A stretch of 64,000 nucleotides of DNA, from NCBI GenBank assembly GCA_030062745.1, contig CP099840.1, forward strand, positions 37,079,101 to 37,143,100, given 5' to 3'. The stretch comes from Capitulum mitella. Lineage: Eukaryota > Arthropoda > Thecostraca > Pollicipedomorpha > Pollicipedidae. Both the position numbers and the translations under genes were made by a program. Within the stretch, counting starts at the first letter, position 1. Every line of letters starts with the position of its first letter. The notes beneath the pieces are model-generated. The model was not told the origin of the DNA and did no database searches. It saw nothing but the letters and a program-made list of their open reading frames with translations. Below, one piece after another: positions 1-12,150 of the stretch.

Positions 1-1060
1 GCAAACGGCACAAATCGCCCCGACAACCTAGACACAAAGCGGCACCATGCTCGCTGCCGCCGCGCGATTTAAAAACCCTTGTTTATGACCGCCAAGGCCT
101 GTCATTTGACCGCGGCAGCGACGGCCGGCACGGCGCCGGCGCTGATAATCTAGCCACAAAGCGGGGGCACTCCCCATTCATCCTCATCTTAGGAAGGCGC
201 GGCGGCAGGCAAAAAGCGGAACGCTGTCACACGCAAGCAGACCTGGCCACCACACAGCCGCAGACACCAAAGACCGCCGGCCAGACGGACCCGGGTAGCG
301 TGACGGAATTTCACTGCGCTTACCGCGCGCTGACGGGACCACACGAACGCTTTAACAGCGGGCAACATGAGCATTCGAATCGCTTATCAAACAGCGCCCA
401 CATGTAACGTGCTGTTCGTATCTCAACCACGTCAACATGAAACAGTCATCTTTTAACACCAGCGGCAATGTCCCGGACGGAAAGCACCAGCAGCAGGTGG
501 ACCACAGCCCCCAGTAATTAACACATGCAAACATTCAGTTATTTCCGGTAGCCAACCAAAACAAAACAATGATGGGAAACGCCACTAACAAATATGGCAC
601 AAAACAAACACTAACGTACTTCCGGAACGTAGTGGCAATTCGTCATTTTTCAACCTTTTGAATTCTGAGGCCAATGTTCTACAGACAATATGGGACCTAG
701 CCAGTTAGGTGGCCAAGCGAGGGACAGCTGGATCCCTACAGTTTTTTTTCGGCGGGTCAAGCGCGCCGAGAAAGGTCACCGCAGGCGTTGGTGTTTTTTT
801 CTAGAATGGTTCTGCTATCGTGGTATGCGACCATCCCCTCAGCAAAATTTTGGCAACAAACAGGAGCCCGCCGGCTAACCCGGCCATCGCCTGGGCCATT
901 TACGACTGCTTCGCAAACCGTCCCAGCATTGCCTATTGCCAGAAAGAGTGCTTAGGTGCAACGCACAGCCATGCCTGTAGAAACAGGTAATGCAACACAT
1001 AAATCGCTTCCATTCCACGGCCGCGAATCCACGCATCGGGCCGTCTCCGTCGTCACTCAC
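1..1060. other. Presumed first intron of the sulfatase gene
   Basis: This stretch lies immediately downstream of the sulfatase exon donor on the minus strand. I see no further exon with homology here; the short open frames are non-conserved and overlap on both strands. Confidence 0.5.
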
Positions 1061-1967
1061 CCAGCTCCACGTCCAGGTCGTCGGTCATGATGAGCACGAT
1101 GTTGGGTCGCTGGCCGGGCCGCAGCGGCGGCACCGTCCAGCCAGCGTCCTTCTCGCGCTCGCGCGCCGCGTCCGTCGGCGCCGGCGCCGGCGCCGCGTCC
1201 GTCGGCTCCGCCGCGCCCGCCGTGTCCTCGTCCGACGCCACCCAGTCCCAGAGCGAGCTGAAGAAGCCGCCGGAATCCAACGGCTCCGGCACGCTTGCGC
1301 CCACCTGCGGCGCCTCCTCCGCGCCGCGCTGCGCTTCGCCGTCGTCCGCAGCGCCGGCGCCGACTGCCAGCGCGTCCTCCATGGACTCCCGGTCACCGTC
1401 CGTGGCGTAGTCCTCGCGCAAGTCCAGCGACCAGCCGTCCTCCTCTGGGTAGAGCTGGTCACCGGCGAGCGGCCGCCCGGAGGCATCCGGTACCCAGTCC
1501 TCTTCCGTCGCTCCTGAGCCCACGACGCCCGCCGCCGGGTAGTCGGCGTCGTCGTCGTCGTCGAAAGGGCTGCCCACGCCGGCCGAGTCTGACGGCATCT
1601 CCGGTACAGTGGCCAAACGGCCAGCGCGTTCCTGTGGCAGCGTGCGCTGTCGCTGCCGGCGCAGCTTGCGCCGCTCGCGCCGCCGCTGCGCGCGCTGCTC
1701 GCGCAGTGCGTCGCGCAGCCGCCGTTTGCGCGACTTCAGCAGGCGGCGGACGTGGCGCGACAGGTCCGGCGCGCGCAGCCGCTCGCGCACGTTAAGCAGG
1801 CGGTCGCGCAGCGAGACGGCGCTAGACGGCTGTGGGGAGGAGCTCGGTTCGAAGGACCAGCCGGGCGACAGGGACGTCGATTCCGGCCGGCGTCGGTGCT
1901 GACCGCCCGACTCCAGTGGGAGAACAGCCCACAGGAGCAGCAACGGCGCCCAATGGCAGACCCTCAT
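1061..1967 (-). CDS. Sulf1: Extracellular sulfatase (SULF-type), first coding exon, partial gene
   Basis: The exon opens with a hydrophobic signal peptide (MRVCHWAPLLLLWAVLPL) and ends with the sulfatase family start motif RPNIVLIMTDDLDVELG. The paired aspartates of TDD are the first calcium ligands of the alkaline-phosphatase-like sulfatase fold, and DVELG is typical of extracellular heparan-sulfate 6-O-endosulfatases, which trim 6-O-sulfates from proteoglycans at the cell surface. The exon is 302 codons plus one base and ends at a strong donor (CTGG then GTGAGTGACG on the minus strand). Between signal peptide and sulfatase start lie about 260 residues: an Arg-rich stretch near residues 66-110, then an acidic, Ala/Gly-rich stretch containing DDDDDADY. 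Family members usually have a short linker here. The usual TDDQD reads TDDLD. The catalytic cysteine and the rest of the enzyme must lie beyond the left edge. Confidence 0.78.
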
Positions 1968-4016
1968 CCCAGCAGACTGCTGTAACTACTGGAAGGAGAA
2001 GAGCCTTGTCAAATGATTCTGAAACGTCACACTGAAAAATACATATCAGCAGAACTGGAGGCAGGCACTTCTTTGAAACAGCATACAGCTTATGACACAA
2101 AGTAGGTCATCTCATCCCAATTCCTAACTGGTGGATGTGACAACTTTGGAAAAGTACATCAACATGTGACAAAGACAGAAAACAAAATGCAATTTAGTGG
2201 CAATGAGACATGACTTGCACTACTTAAAAATCATTTTCAACCATAAACCATGTTCTACACATATAGGATTATAATGATGGAACAGACAATGGATGATTGG
2301 AATGTGAAACATATATTTTGGGCATTCCATTTTTAAGGCTACAGAGGTTTTCAATGACTGAGATACACAAACCATCATATATAACTATTCTGTGAAAACA
2401 AGATGATGAACAATAAGACTGCTTTCACCAGATAGTCCAGACAAATGTGGAGAAATCATGGACTGAAAGTACACCTGCTGGCATGTAACCAACATTGTGT
2501 GTGAAAAGGTTCTCAGCACAGTGTTGAGCATGTGAAAATGAATGTTCTTCCTTTTATGGTATGAACCAGGCATGCACAGATTTTGCCTGGCTAACATGGA
2601 GAACATAATCCCTGGGGCCTTTCTGACAGGGCCTATGCATACATGGTTGCAATAAAGTGTGAACTGAAGGTATCAAAAAGCATGTAACAATGTAAGATAC
2701 ATAAAATTGCTTCAAGACAGCAGAACATTACAGCCAATACAGAACACCTTCAAAATTCCAGTTTTCAGTCCTATCACTGCAAATATTTTCACACTGCAAT
2801 TCTAAAATCACATGCTTTAATTCAAAGGTCTTCAAACAATAAGTGTCTTCAACAGCTTTCAGAAATCACAAACTGTAACAGTCTATGAGAAGGAAAATTT
2901 AATGCATCATTTCAAAGGTGAAAGCACATCAATACTGACCCAAATAGGCCCTATGGATTTAAAATTCACCTGTGTGCTGAGTGCAACCTTCAGTTCCAGA
3001 CAGGTTCACTAGCACTGCTGCTCCAGTGAAGCAAATGAGTAGGTTGCAAGTATTCAATCAGCAACTGAGTCACCCAAATTTTGTATATCGACAATATCCT
3101 GGCAGTTCTGGGCCCTTTTTTACATGGGATGCAGCTAAGGTTACACATCGTTCTCCTATTACTGGTGAATGGGCGCAGTTCTACAAAGGACAAAAGTAAT
3201 GCATATTCACCTGATTACACGCACTTCATGGAAGTCTTTGGATCCTAAATAGAGAGCTGGGAAGTCCCTTTAGATTAAAATTGCGCTGCACACATGGTAC
3301 ACCTCGGGATGCCGACAGAAGACACGAAAAGAGCGGACAACCACGCCCGCACCGATGGCAGAGCAACCCCACCGATGCCAGTCGCGGTCCATCTGAGGTC
3401 CGAGGCCGCTGAGAAAGGTCCTCAAGGTACCACGAAATGTGATTCCCACTTGGCATTGTAGGACGTTTGGTTTTTGACGTTATTAAAATGTGAAAAGACT
3501 ACTGGAGAGCATAAAATCATTAAAGCAAGCAGTCTTTGTGCTGATTTCAATAAAAACAACTTTTTAGAATACTGAGTGGGTTTGGTATCTGTTTTGCCTC
3601 TGTTTTACTTTTGATTGCACACACAATAAGAAACTCGCCACTATCACCAGAACACAAGCGTTTCATGAGGAATCACCTATGATCGCAATAATGTTTGGAA
3701 GTAAATATCTTCATTGGCATTATTTGAACTGATCTGTAATATTCACTGAGATATTCTTTCAAAATCTTGTTCATGAGGACCATACCTAACAGGTGATGTC
3801 ATCTCTATTTGAAGGTAACCTCTAAATTCAAATACGATATTGACGACGCTGATACAAACAAAACATAACGGAAGAGTGCGTGCGGGTGGTTTGAACGTAA
3901 AATAACATTATCTTGCTGACGTCTCGTGCCGCTTTGCATATACTGTTGGGATGTCGCCGTCTGCTTGACCTACAGTCGAGTGCGCGTATGATCGTAAAAT
4001 ACAGCCGTCAACAGTT
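1968..4016. other. AT-rich intergenic / upstream region between divergent genes
   Basis: This stretch separates the minus-strand sulfatase start from the plus-strand start at 4017. It is much more AT-rich than the coding neighbourhood. It contains one short orphan ORF (3035-3199) and an AATAAA hexamer near 3548. No promoter motif can be assigned with confidence. Confidence 0.5.
3035..3199 (+). CDS. Unrecognised 54-residue ORF
   Basis: An ATG-started frame of 54 codons ends in TAA. The frame stays open upstream to about 2981, just after a possible acceptor (CCTTCAG at 2987-2993), so this may instead be a terminal exon. The product is rich in aromatic residues and ends FFTWDAAKVTHRSPITGEW plus eight residues; there is no signal peptide or membrane segment. 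An AATAAA lies about 350 bp downstream. Codon use is AT-leaning, unlike the GC3-rich genes of the window. I do not recognise the family. It could be a terminal exon, a retrocopy fragment or chance. Confidence 0.25.
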   Translation: MSRLQVFNQQLSHPNFVYRQYPGSSGPFFTWDAAKVTHRSPITGEWAQFYKGQK

Positions 4017-4736
4017 ATGTCCGGAAGTGATGGCAAGACTGGCGTACCCATTTTTGACAAAGATCTCTCTGTGCCCAATGATTCCATTGGCGTCTCAGGG
4101 ATAGAGTGGGATCTTGGAACCAGGTGAGTAAGGCAGTAAAGATGATTTTCAAACACGGTTATTAGTATGTGTGTCATATTTGTATTAATCATAGCTGTAT
4201 GCTTTGGTATGGTATGGTGGTTTGCATATAAAAGGTGATTGTTATAGTTCCATCTTGTGTGGTGTACAAGCATCATAAAAACTACTATGCATCTTTTCGA
4301 TGTAATAGCTCACAACAAATTTTTGCACTAGCTTAAAGTAGCCTTGTACTGCTTCCCTCAAAATCAATGGGTGTGTGTACTGGGTGAACTCTGGTTTATC
4401 CCGTTTGGTACATGAAGGTGATATGTGAGGAATAATGGATGGATAATACCCAACCCTGTTTTTGTTTTCCATTTCACTTTGCCCTGTGATAAATGTGTGT
4501 ATTTCAGATTTGGACCTGTGGCAATATCTTTGCCCATCATTATGATAAGACTGAAAGACAGCATCATTCACACTGTGTGCATTGCACCAGTGGATGCCAT
4601 AGAAAGCCTATTGTCTTGTTTTTCTTTGTATGAAATGTTTTTTGTCAGTTTACAAGTAATAAAAGAAACAAATGTTAATTTGTGTGTTCTGGTCTCAGCA
4701 ATTTTTATAACATGTATTCATAACAGTTTTTGTTAA
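4017..4736 (+). CDS. Unrecognised small gene, two exons (4017-4123, 4508-4736)
   Basis: Exon 1 starts MSGSDGKTGVPIF and ends GIEWDLGTR at a strong donor (CAG then GTGAGTA, 4124). The acceptor at 4507 (TGTGTGTATTTCAG) restores the frame in phase 2, giving GPVAISLPIIMIRLKDSI and a frame that runs to TAA at 4734-4736. The joined product is 111 residues: a polar N-terminus, then two hydrophobic stretches that could be membrane segments. The second exon could end earlier and splice to something else, so the C-terminus is uncertain. An AATAAA lies near 4659. The sulfatase gene faces away on the other strand. I do not recognise the family; exon 1 and its junction are the best-supported parts. Confidence 0.42.
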
Positions 4737-7700
4737 ACTGACATTTATGGCCAGTTTTGTGGTATCTTTCAATGTATTTGATTTCAAGGGAATACTGATT
4801 AAAAATCTCATCATTTACATATGTGCAGCTGAAACTGTACTTTTGCATGTGGAATACTCATTAATTTATTGTCATGGTGGCTAACTGTTCAGTCTTACTT
4901 TGACTGGTTATTGGTGTAAATTTTTTTTCTGCTTAAAAGGTTTTGCTTTTCTTTGTCATAAACACAGGCAAGAATGCCATGCTTCCAAGACATGAAATCC
5001 TGTACATGACAGTGTCCCTCATAAATGGTCTGAATGATTCACAAAAGTTCCTGGTTGAACATCAGGAACTGAGGTCTTGCATCAGACCCTGTGACAATAT
5101 GTTTGGTGACTGCATGGTGCTGTGAATGATTCTAAATGTTGCCCCTTTATGGAACTTTGCCATCTGAGCTACCAGACCATACTTCATGTCCTGACATTAT
5201 ATTCAGCCTGTTATGTTTATGACAGTTTGCTGTTTCATGCTTCTTTAACCCACAATGCCACTGTACAGTGTCATATGTTTTGTAAATTACTGTTTCTCTG
5301 ATAAAACAAATGATGAATTTTCTGTGCTACTCCGATTGGATGTCATTAAAAAAAAGGAAGAGGAGACTGAAAGGAGGGCCTTTGGTGCAGGATTCTGCAT
5401 AATTTAGTGGAAAGCCATTATGTAGAGAAGAAAAAACAAACACTTGGATGAGAATTTGTTACCGAGACTAATAGATTAAAACAGCTCTGAAATAGTACCA
5501 CAGGTATAGTTGCCCACATCATAATGTGGTGGTTGGCATTGAAATCAGTTGCCTTGAAATAAGTCTGGTCCAGCCAACTACTTCTTGTATCATTTTTGCC
5601 CAGAGTTGAAAAACATAGTTGCTAGTCTTGCTGAACATCTACAGTTTTGGAACCTTAAGTATAAACTTTGGTAATGCTCATGTTCCAGGAAATGAAATCA
5701 TTTAAAATAATGTGAGAATAATGTGATATGCCTGCTCTACTTATTCTGTGGTTTTACCCATTATGTTGCTGTTGCATTCTATAAACTGAGGCCACTGTGC
5801 TGACTCTAACTAAGAAGCAGTTGCCAGTGTTTCAACCTTTTTCTTGCATGTGGTGTATGCAGCTCGTGAAATATGTTTCTTATATTACGAATTTCTCTTT
5901 ACCTTCTCTTTTCTGCCGCCCCTTTTTTCTTTTACACATGCTGGATGTTGTCTGAGATCCGTCAGTTTGCTCCTTTAGGAAATTCCATCTTCATACATGC
6001 TTTTCTGTCTTAATGGTTTACAAGGATATTATTGGGGACCAGAGTCCGTGCTAAGCAGTGTCTGTTGCAGACACCGACCCTTGCGCCTGATCGCGCCTTT
6101 GGAGGTTATTGCTGACTTTGTAACGAAAGTCTGACGTGCCACCAAGGGTGCGTCACGACCGCGTGACAGTCAGCTCAACCCTATGTTGGCATTTCCCAGC
6201 TTACCTGCGGGCCAAATATCGAGCGACGGACGGTTGGAACCCGCCTTGCCCGGACGATGAGACCAGCGCTGTACCAGCTGAGCTGCCGATCACAGTAGCT
6301 AACCGTGAGCGCATTGTTAAAAAGACAAAGCGCCAGAGCTGAAGTGCTGGTGGCAGAAACAAATATTTTAGAATGTCATGTTACGGAGAAGATCGGGGCG
6401 ACATCAAAAAATATGTTCCTCCTATGATGTGTTCTTACTTGGTGATGCTTTACCCGCCATTGGCTTAGAGGGAGCAGGGCAAATATAGCCCCTGGTGCAT
6501 TTTCGTGATATCCGAAAAACAAACGGAGGGATCCAATTGAAACCTTCATCAGTTTTTCCCACATCATAGTTATATTTTATCTACTTTGGTATAAGAATTG
6601 TTGACGTCATGCATGGTAGATCAAGCGTTATAAACAAGACCAAATTTGTTATTGTTTCTATCGGATTCATGTTACCTTGTTCTTTTCTGGTACATACGAG
6701 CTGCAGATCGATACGAGTCGTGCTGCCATGAAAGATTCATGTAAAAACACCTTGGCACCTTGACTTCATGTTCGGTCATTGCAGGTCGAATACCTTTTTG
6801 TGCTTTTTGGGATGTGACGTCAATTTACGTCGGAACACGAGTTACAACAGGCATCTGAAGGCTGTGCGGCTCTCTTTCTGCGGGTTGTCCGCTGTTGATT
6901 GACGGCCTATCGACTGACATTCGATTTGTTGAAACTGGCCCAGGAGTTTATTAGATAATGCGCTGTCGAATGCTGTCGTCATTTAATGTGGATCTGTGAC
7001 GTGAACCTAAAAGCACATTGGCAGTTTTAATTCGCATGATACGTTTGAATTATCCTGCCGGTTTTTTATAGCATTTGAAAGACATTTGACGGCACGCTAC
7101 CTTACTGTATCATTAAAAGTACAACATTTTTGGACTTGATGTTGACCTTTTACCTCATTATTACCCCGAATACATTTTTGTGTCTTGAGACCGCACGGTA
7201 CATGCGCCATCGGTTGATGTTTAAACCATCGAAATCCGTTCGGTATTTCAAGAGAGATTGGGTGGGGGAGGGGAGCACTGTTTGCTCCCTCCTGTCGGTT
7301 AGTGGCATTATGCCTGATGCCACAGTCAGTGGCAGAATGGTGGGTGTAGGTGTATCATATGCAATGAATACCTTCCTAGTTTTGTATCCCAAGAAAGGCT
7401 CCAAAAATCTGCTGTATGTATGTATGTTGTATGTATGTTGTATGTATGCTGTATGCCGACCTTTCTGGTATTCAAGCGAAGGTTTCTTAGGTTATCAGCC
7501 TTAGGTGTCTTGCAATAGCGCAGATATCTTTGATATATCTTATTTGGGTTTTCCAGAGACAGATATCCATCTCGCAGATCCTATTCTGGCGTATACCCAG
7601 TACGGGGCTGTTATAGCTTTTTGCGTTTACTTTGGTCCGAATGTTTGCAGTGGTGCTTTGGAATCAAAGTCTGCACTAAACAGTGCTTGTTGCACGGACT

Positions 7701-7770
7701 CTGATTCGTTCACGCGATCGCGACAGCCGGCGTAGTACCGTATCCCCCGACTGAATCCCTACAGCGACCC
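4737..7770. other. AT-rich intergenic region
   Basis: No exon is supported here beyond a weak open frame at 4943-5125 that follows an acceptor-like CACAG. The stretch includes the SINE-like piece near 6.2 kb and a short run of TATGTATGTTG repeats near 7410-7450. Base composition changes to CpG-rich at about 7.78 kb. Confidence 0.45.
6225..6300 (-). mobile_element. tRNA-derived SINE-like head (degenerate)
   Basis: Read on the minus strand this gives GCAGCTCAGCTGGTACAGCG, close to a tRNA D-arm/A-box, then CTGGTCTCATCG (resembling a Met-type anticodon arm) and GGGTTCCAACC, a near B-box. The anticodon stem does not pair, so this is not a functional tRNA. A tRNA-derived SINE promoter is the simplest reading. 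A sequence at about 6043-6075 (GTGCTAAGCAGTG...) resembles one at about 7670-7700, so related tails may lie nearby. Confidence 0.45.
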
Positions 7771-8466
7771 TTGCCGTGCTCCGTAGACCGTCCCCTCTCC
7801 ACACTGATGGGCCGTCACACGGCGGTCCTGCGCGCCCCCGCCTCACGCACTGCTATTAATACCAGCACCAGCGGTGGCGCCGGCGATGGTGGCGGCGCCC
7901 GAGGGAACCGGGCCAGCGGCGACTCGGCGCGCGTCGCCACCGCCGTGCCTACGCCGCGCGGAGCGGCACCGGCCGATCCCTGCCGGCCGGCCGCTGTCGG
8001 CGCTGGGCAGTCGGAGCCCAGACGCAGGCGCGGCGGGCGGCTGCCAGCGCCGCGAGGGACGGGCCGGGCAGTGGAGGACGTGGTCGCCGGCGGCGCGGAG
8101 GCGCTCCAGGGCTGCCGCCCGGCGCTATGTGCCCGGAGGCGCGCGACGGTCGGCTGGGCTGCGAGGCGGGCTCCCGGGCGATCGGTGCCGCGGGGACAGA
8201 GCGGACGGCTGTCTGTGATGCGCGGTGAAGAGCGGGTCTAGCGGGAGCAGACTCTGCCGATGAGTCTCGCGGCGGAGAATTGAGTTTGCGCTCTGCTTTG
8301 TGTCTGTGGTGGACTGATAGGTGTTGCTTTTGCCAAAGAGAACTCCGTTGTGCCAAAGTTTGTGCCACTTTACTCGTCGTAGTAGAAAGAAAATGGATAG
8401 ATTTTTGTGTGCTCAAAGGACTCCCATCTTCCGGAGTATTTCCGCCAACGAGAGGCCGCCGTTGAG
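7771..8466 (+). promoter_or_regulatory. CpG-rich block, candidate promoter / leader exon of the centrosomin gene
   Basis: Composition rises abruptly to very CpG-rich DNA from about 7.78 to 8.24 kb, after AT-rich DNA. A donor-like GAG then GTGAGC occurs at 8464-8472 on the plus strand and could end an untranslated first exon. Similar CpG-rich blocks at about 9.29-9.76, 10.34-11.0 and 16.75-17.4 kb could be alternative promoters. No TATA or initiator element is convincing. Confidence 0.3.
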
Positions 8467-11400
8467 GTGAGCTGCTTCAGTGGAGATCCTGGTCGGTGTT
8501 TTACGTTTAGTTGTACTTGATCTTCCCAACGAACACTCATGCTGTTTGGCATCACAGAGCACGCTGCTCTTTACACTCGTAAAGAGACACAGACACTCAC
8601 GAGACATTCGAAGAAAACGAGCATTTTTTATTTGGTTGATTTGAAACGATCTGTGCCATTTTTTCATGCAGTACCGCGAAAACATTACAGCTGTTGTAGA
8701 ATTCTCATGGATTCCTTTTACATGCCTTGTTCCTGCCAGGCTACTGACGCTTGTAGTATGTATTGTGGCTTCTATGGTTGGACTTGGCGGAGTCCCAAAT
8801 TCCAGAATGGCTTGAAATCTGGGGTATTTTACCCGAGCCTTGGTTAGCCTCATCGGAATCAGTGATATTGATTGCGCTTGTCACTACTTTCTCTTTTAAC
8901 TTTTCGGAGTGTCTGCGTGTCGGACTGGGAACAATATCCCGTGGGCTTGACGGCTAGGTTCCACTTTCCGTTCTGCAGCTTTGTAGAGAGTTTTAGCTGC
9001 TCTTTTGTTTTCCTGTTCCCTGCTTGCTTTTGGGGATAGTCAGTTCATCATTTACTTTGTCTACGAAGTTAGGTCGTGTTGCCTCTAGTGGTTACTGTTT
9101 CCAGGGCGTCATTGATTCTGTGCTCAACATTTTTCTGCAACGCTCGTTCACCTTCTTAGGCGGTTAGGTTGTCGTCGACTGACAAAGACGGTCCTTCGCG
9201 ATCTTCCCACTGGAGGGGATCAGTGGTGTGCCCGTTTCGGTTTGATCTCGGACGTTCGCTACCGACATGCTCCTCTGAGTCCGTCGTCATCGCCGCGGAT
9301 GACCCCAGCGAGCCCCAGCACGTCCCCCCGCGCCCGGTCGGCGCGGCGCCGCGCTGCGCAGTGGCCGCCGCTCTGACCTTCCGCGCTCAGGTCGAATCGA
9401 TTCGGCGATCGGCGGCCGGCTGCCGGCCGGAGCGCTCTCCGATCGATCCCTGCGAGATGAGCCGCGCCGCGGCGGAGAGCAGCCTCCCGCGCCGCCGGCG
9501 GCGGCGGCGGGCGCGGTGCGTGCCTGCCGGTCGGCGCCGTGCCGTCACAGCGCCGGCGGCTGTTTGATCAGCTGTGCGTGTCGCCACGCGCCCGCGGACG
9601 GTTGGCAGGCGGTCGCCGTGACGGTCGCTGTGCCGCTGTCGGCCGGGTCGGACGCTGCGCCGCTACCGGCCCGGTCGGACGCGGAGTGGTGGTCGGCGCG
9701 GTCCGTGGCGGCGATCGATGAAAGGGTGCAGGGTTGTTCCCGGATCGGGAGTGGAGGGAGGCGGTGATTTTGTCGGCTCTCTCCGGCCGGGGCACTCTGC
9801 GGACGGCGCAGATCAATGGTGATGTTGCCTTTGTGCTGCGGCGCCGGCCGTGCCAGACCGTCCTTGGTGCCTCAGTTATCTCGTGCGGCGTCCGTACACG
9901 CTACACTCGCGGGCCAGCAAGCAGTCCGCCGGTTAAGAGAGGGACTGAATCACACCATCGGACCGGCTGCTCGCTGGACGCTGGACTGGTTTTTTTTCCT
10001 GCGGTGCCTTCCGTGCTGAGTATGTCGAGCATTGTTTATTGGATTATTTATCGATGCTTTCGACTGCCAGGGTCGTTTTGCGTCGCAGCCTCTCACGCCG
10101 GTTGTCACGACGGACGGGAGCGTGTCGGGCGTTGTCGCAGCCTTTGTTCAGGGTGTGAGATCGTTGATGCGGCGCCCTCCGTGCCAAATGATCCCATCGT
10201 TGTCGCTTTTGCAGCCCATTGTGGTGCAGAGGCGCTGAATGAACGTGAATCACCCTGATATGTCATGGGAAATGAAGGAGCCAGACATCGTAGACAAACT
10301 CATGCAGTCTGGGGAAACTAGAGCGCTTTCTTCGCGTCGTTGTGGGAGCTTGGAAGCCAAGTTCTGATGGAAAGTTTCGGACTGTTCCGTTGCGGCAGAT
10401 CCGCCTTTCTCGGAATCTCACCAGCAGCTCTTCGGTTGTCTTCCTGATGGACCCCCCGTGGTCCTGGAGCAGTCGTCTCCGGCGGCCGACCGGCGGCGGT
10501 CCATCTGGCCGGCGGCCTGGTCCTCCCTCCCGGTGGACCAGGCGTGCCGTCCACCACGTGTGGACCGCTCACCCGCCGCCGCCGGCCGGGCGACGGCCGC
10601 GGCCAACTCGGCGACACGTCGTGACCGACGGGACCCGGCCTCTGTCCCGCGCCCGACGTCGGCTGGCAACGACGAGGCGCCGTCGCTGTTTGTTCGGCAG
10701 GCTCTCCAGCAGGCCCGCTGAACAAACAGCGCGGCGGCCGACGTCTGCCACCTGTCCTCCCCGCTCGCGCCGCCGCGGGCGGCAGCGCGTGAGCCGGCCG
10801 ATCGCGGCGGCCCGGCGGCGCGGCTCGGGTGGCGCCCGCGCCCCGTGCGGTCTGTGGCTCTCCGCCAACAGACACTCCGTGCCGGAAGCGACTCGGCCGG
10901 GGACGCTTCCGGGGGATGTCTCCGCCGCCGCCGGCTAATGGCACGGCTCGTTAGGCGCGGCCGCCGCCGGGACGGATCACGCCGGCCAGCGTCGGATTTC
11001 AGCGCGTAATCTGACCTCTTTCGGCTGTCGTCCTGGCCCGTCGGGACTGTGTCGACTTAGTGTGGGCATGAGTGGTGGGGAGGTATCACAAGCACAGGAG
11101 AGCAATCGTTTACTGGGAACTCAGTTGAGGAAGAATCAGTTTTACGCTCGGTTCCCGTTTGTCACGACGTGTGCAAATTTCACGCGTCTTGCCACACGTG
11201 AAACGATAAATGTGGCGGGATGCTTGCGCCACTGCGTAGGAAACATGCTAAGGGTAGAGTCGGCATGCACACGTGGTACATTTTCCAACTGACAGAGAAT
11301 ACGGCTTGCGTTAGGCTTGGGGGAATTTAACCTGAAATACAGCGATCGCTTCTGCATCTTCCATCTTCCTTTTTTCAGCTGGGGTGGATGATACCAAAAC

Positions 11401-11917
11401 TTCCCGCACTGGAGATGAATAATAAATGTTAGTGCCAAGCTGCCTTGACTGAGGTTTGATTTAAGCCAATGTTTTGAATAATTCTCCTCTGTGCTACATC
11501 TACTTAACTACATCTCGTACATTTCCGTGTGTTGACAACACCGTCAGAGGGCCCTATTTTCGGCTGCGAGAGGATTTATTAGCACTGCCATTCCCTGCAG
11601 CTGGTCCTTCGTTATCCCCCCCCCCTTCTGGGCCCGCCGTTCGTCAGCGAACAGTCACGTTCGCCGCCATCTTCTTGGATCAGCGGGGTCACCGGCCCGC
11701 TCATCAGCGTCTGGGCTGTGACGCTAACCGGACGCATGACGCTCAGTGGCCCGCCTGTGTATGTCAACGTGCATGCATTACCCAGCATTGTCTGCTGTCA
11801 CTGACTTGGTCCGCCATCGACTTGTTCTGAGCCGCAACTGTCTTTGCTTGTTTGAGCTCCAGCCCTACTTTGCCACGTCAGAAGTGGCTCCTCCGGCCGG
11901 CCTAGGACTTGTGTCAC

Positions 11918-12082
11918 GTCACTACCTTAGCACCAACGTAACCGTTGACCCGGCCACGTGTTTGTGTTTTAGCACGACGTCGACCCCGCTTCGACCCCTG
12001 ACCCGGTCACTGGTGTTTGCGTCTTAGCACTACGCCGGCCCCGCCTCAGGGTCTGACCCGGTCACTGGTGTTTGTGTTTCAG
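11918..12082 (+). repeat. Three 55-bp tandem copies of a 3' splice site
   Basis: Three consecutive units end in TGTTTGTGTTTTAG, TGTTTGCGTCTTAG and TGTTTGTGTTTCAG, with AG at 11971-11972, 12026-12027 and 12081-12082, exactly 55 bp apart. Each AG is followed by CAC. The last copy is the acceptor of the exon carrying the predicted start codon of the centrosomin gene. Units share a GACCCGGTCACTGGTG block upstream of the pyrimidine tract. Confidence 0.75.
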
Positions 12083-12150
12083 CACGAACCCGGCGCGCCT
12101 GCCCGAGATCACCAGGATGGAGGTGAACGCCGGCTCCACAGGCAGCCTCC
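12083..12150 (+). CDS. cnn: cnn exon 1, start codon exon
   Basis: The exon lies between acceptor TGTGTTTCAG (to 12082) and donor CTCC then GTGAGTACC. ATG at 12117 in context ACCAGGATGG gives MEVNAGSTGSL, ending in phase 1, which exactly fits the next exon. The frame is also open from the acceptor to this ATG (TNPARLPEITR), so an upstream exon could supply an earlier start in another isoform. Confidence 0.6.

Noticed and set aside
6225-6300. Functional tRNA gene
   Set aside because: The D-arm and T-arm resemble a tRNA but the anticodon stem does not pair; kept only as a SINE-like head.
10238-10363. Possible alternative first coding exon (MNVNHPDMSWEMKEPDIVDK)
   Set aside because: The frame ends in a stop soon after, with no donor that would join it in phase to the cnn exons.
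10684-10731. 12-bp inverted repeat (CGCTGTTTGTTC and complement)
   Set aside because: The loop of about 24 bp is not followed by a T-run and the context is CpG-rich DNA; no function can be supported.
9169-10944. Arg/Pro/Ala-rich frames in CpG-rich DNA upstream of cnn
   Set aside because: They occur on both strands in GC-rich sequence with no conserved motif; more likely promoter or leader DNA.
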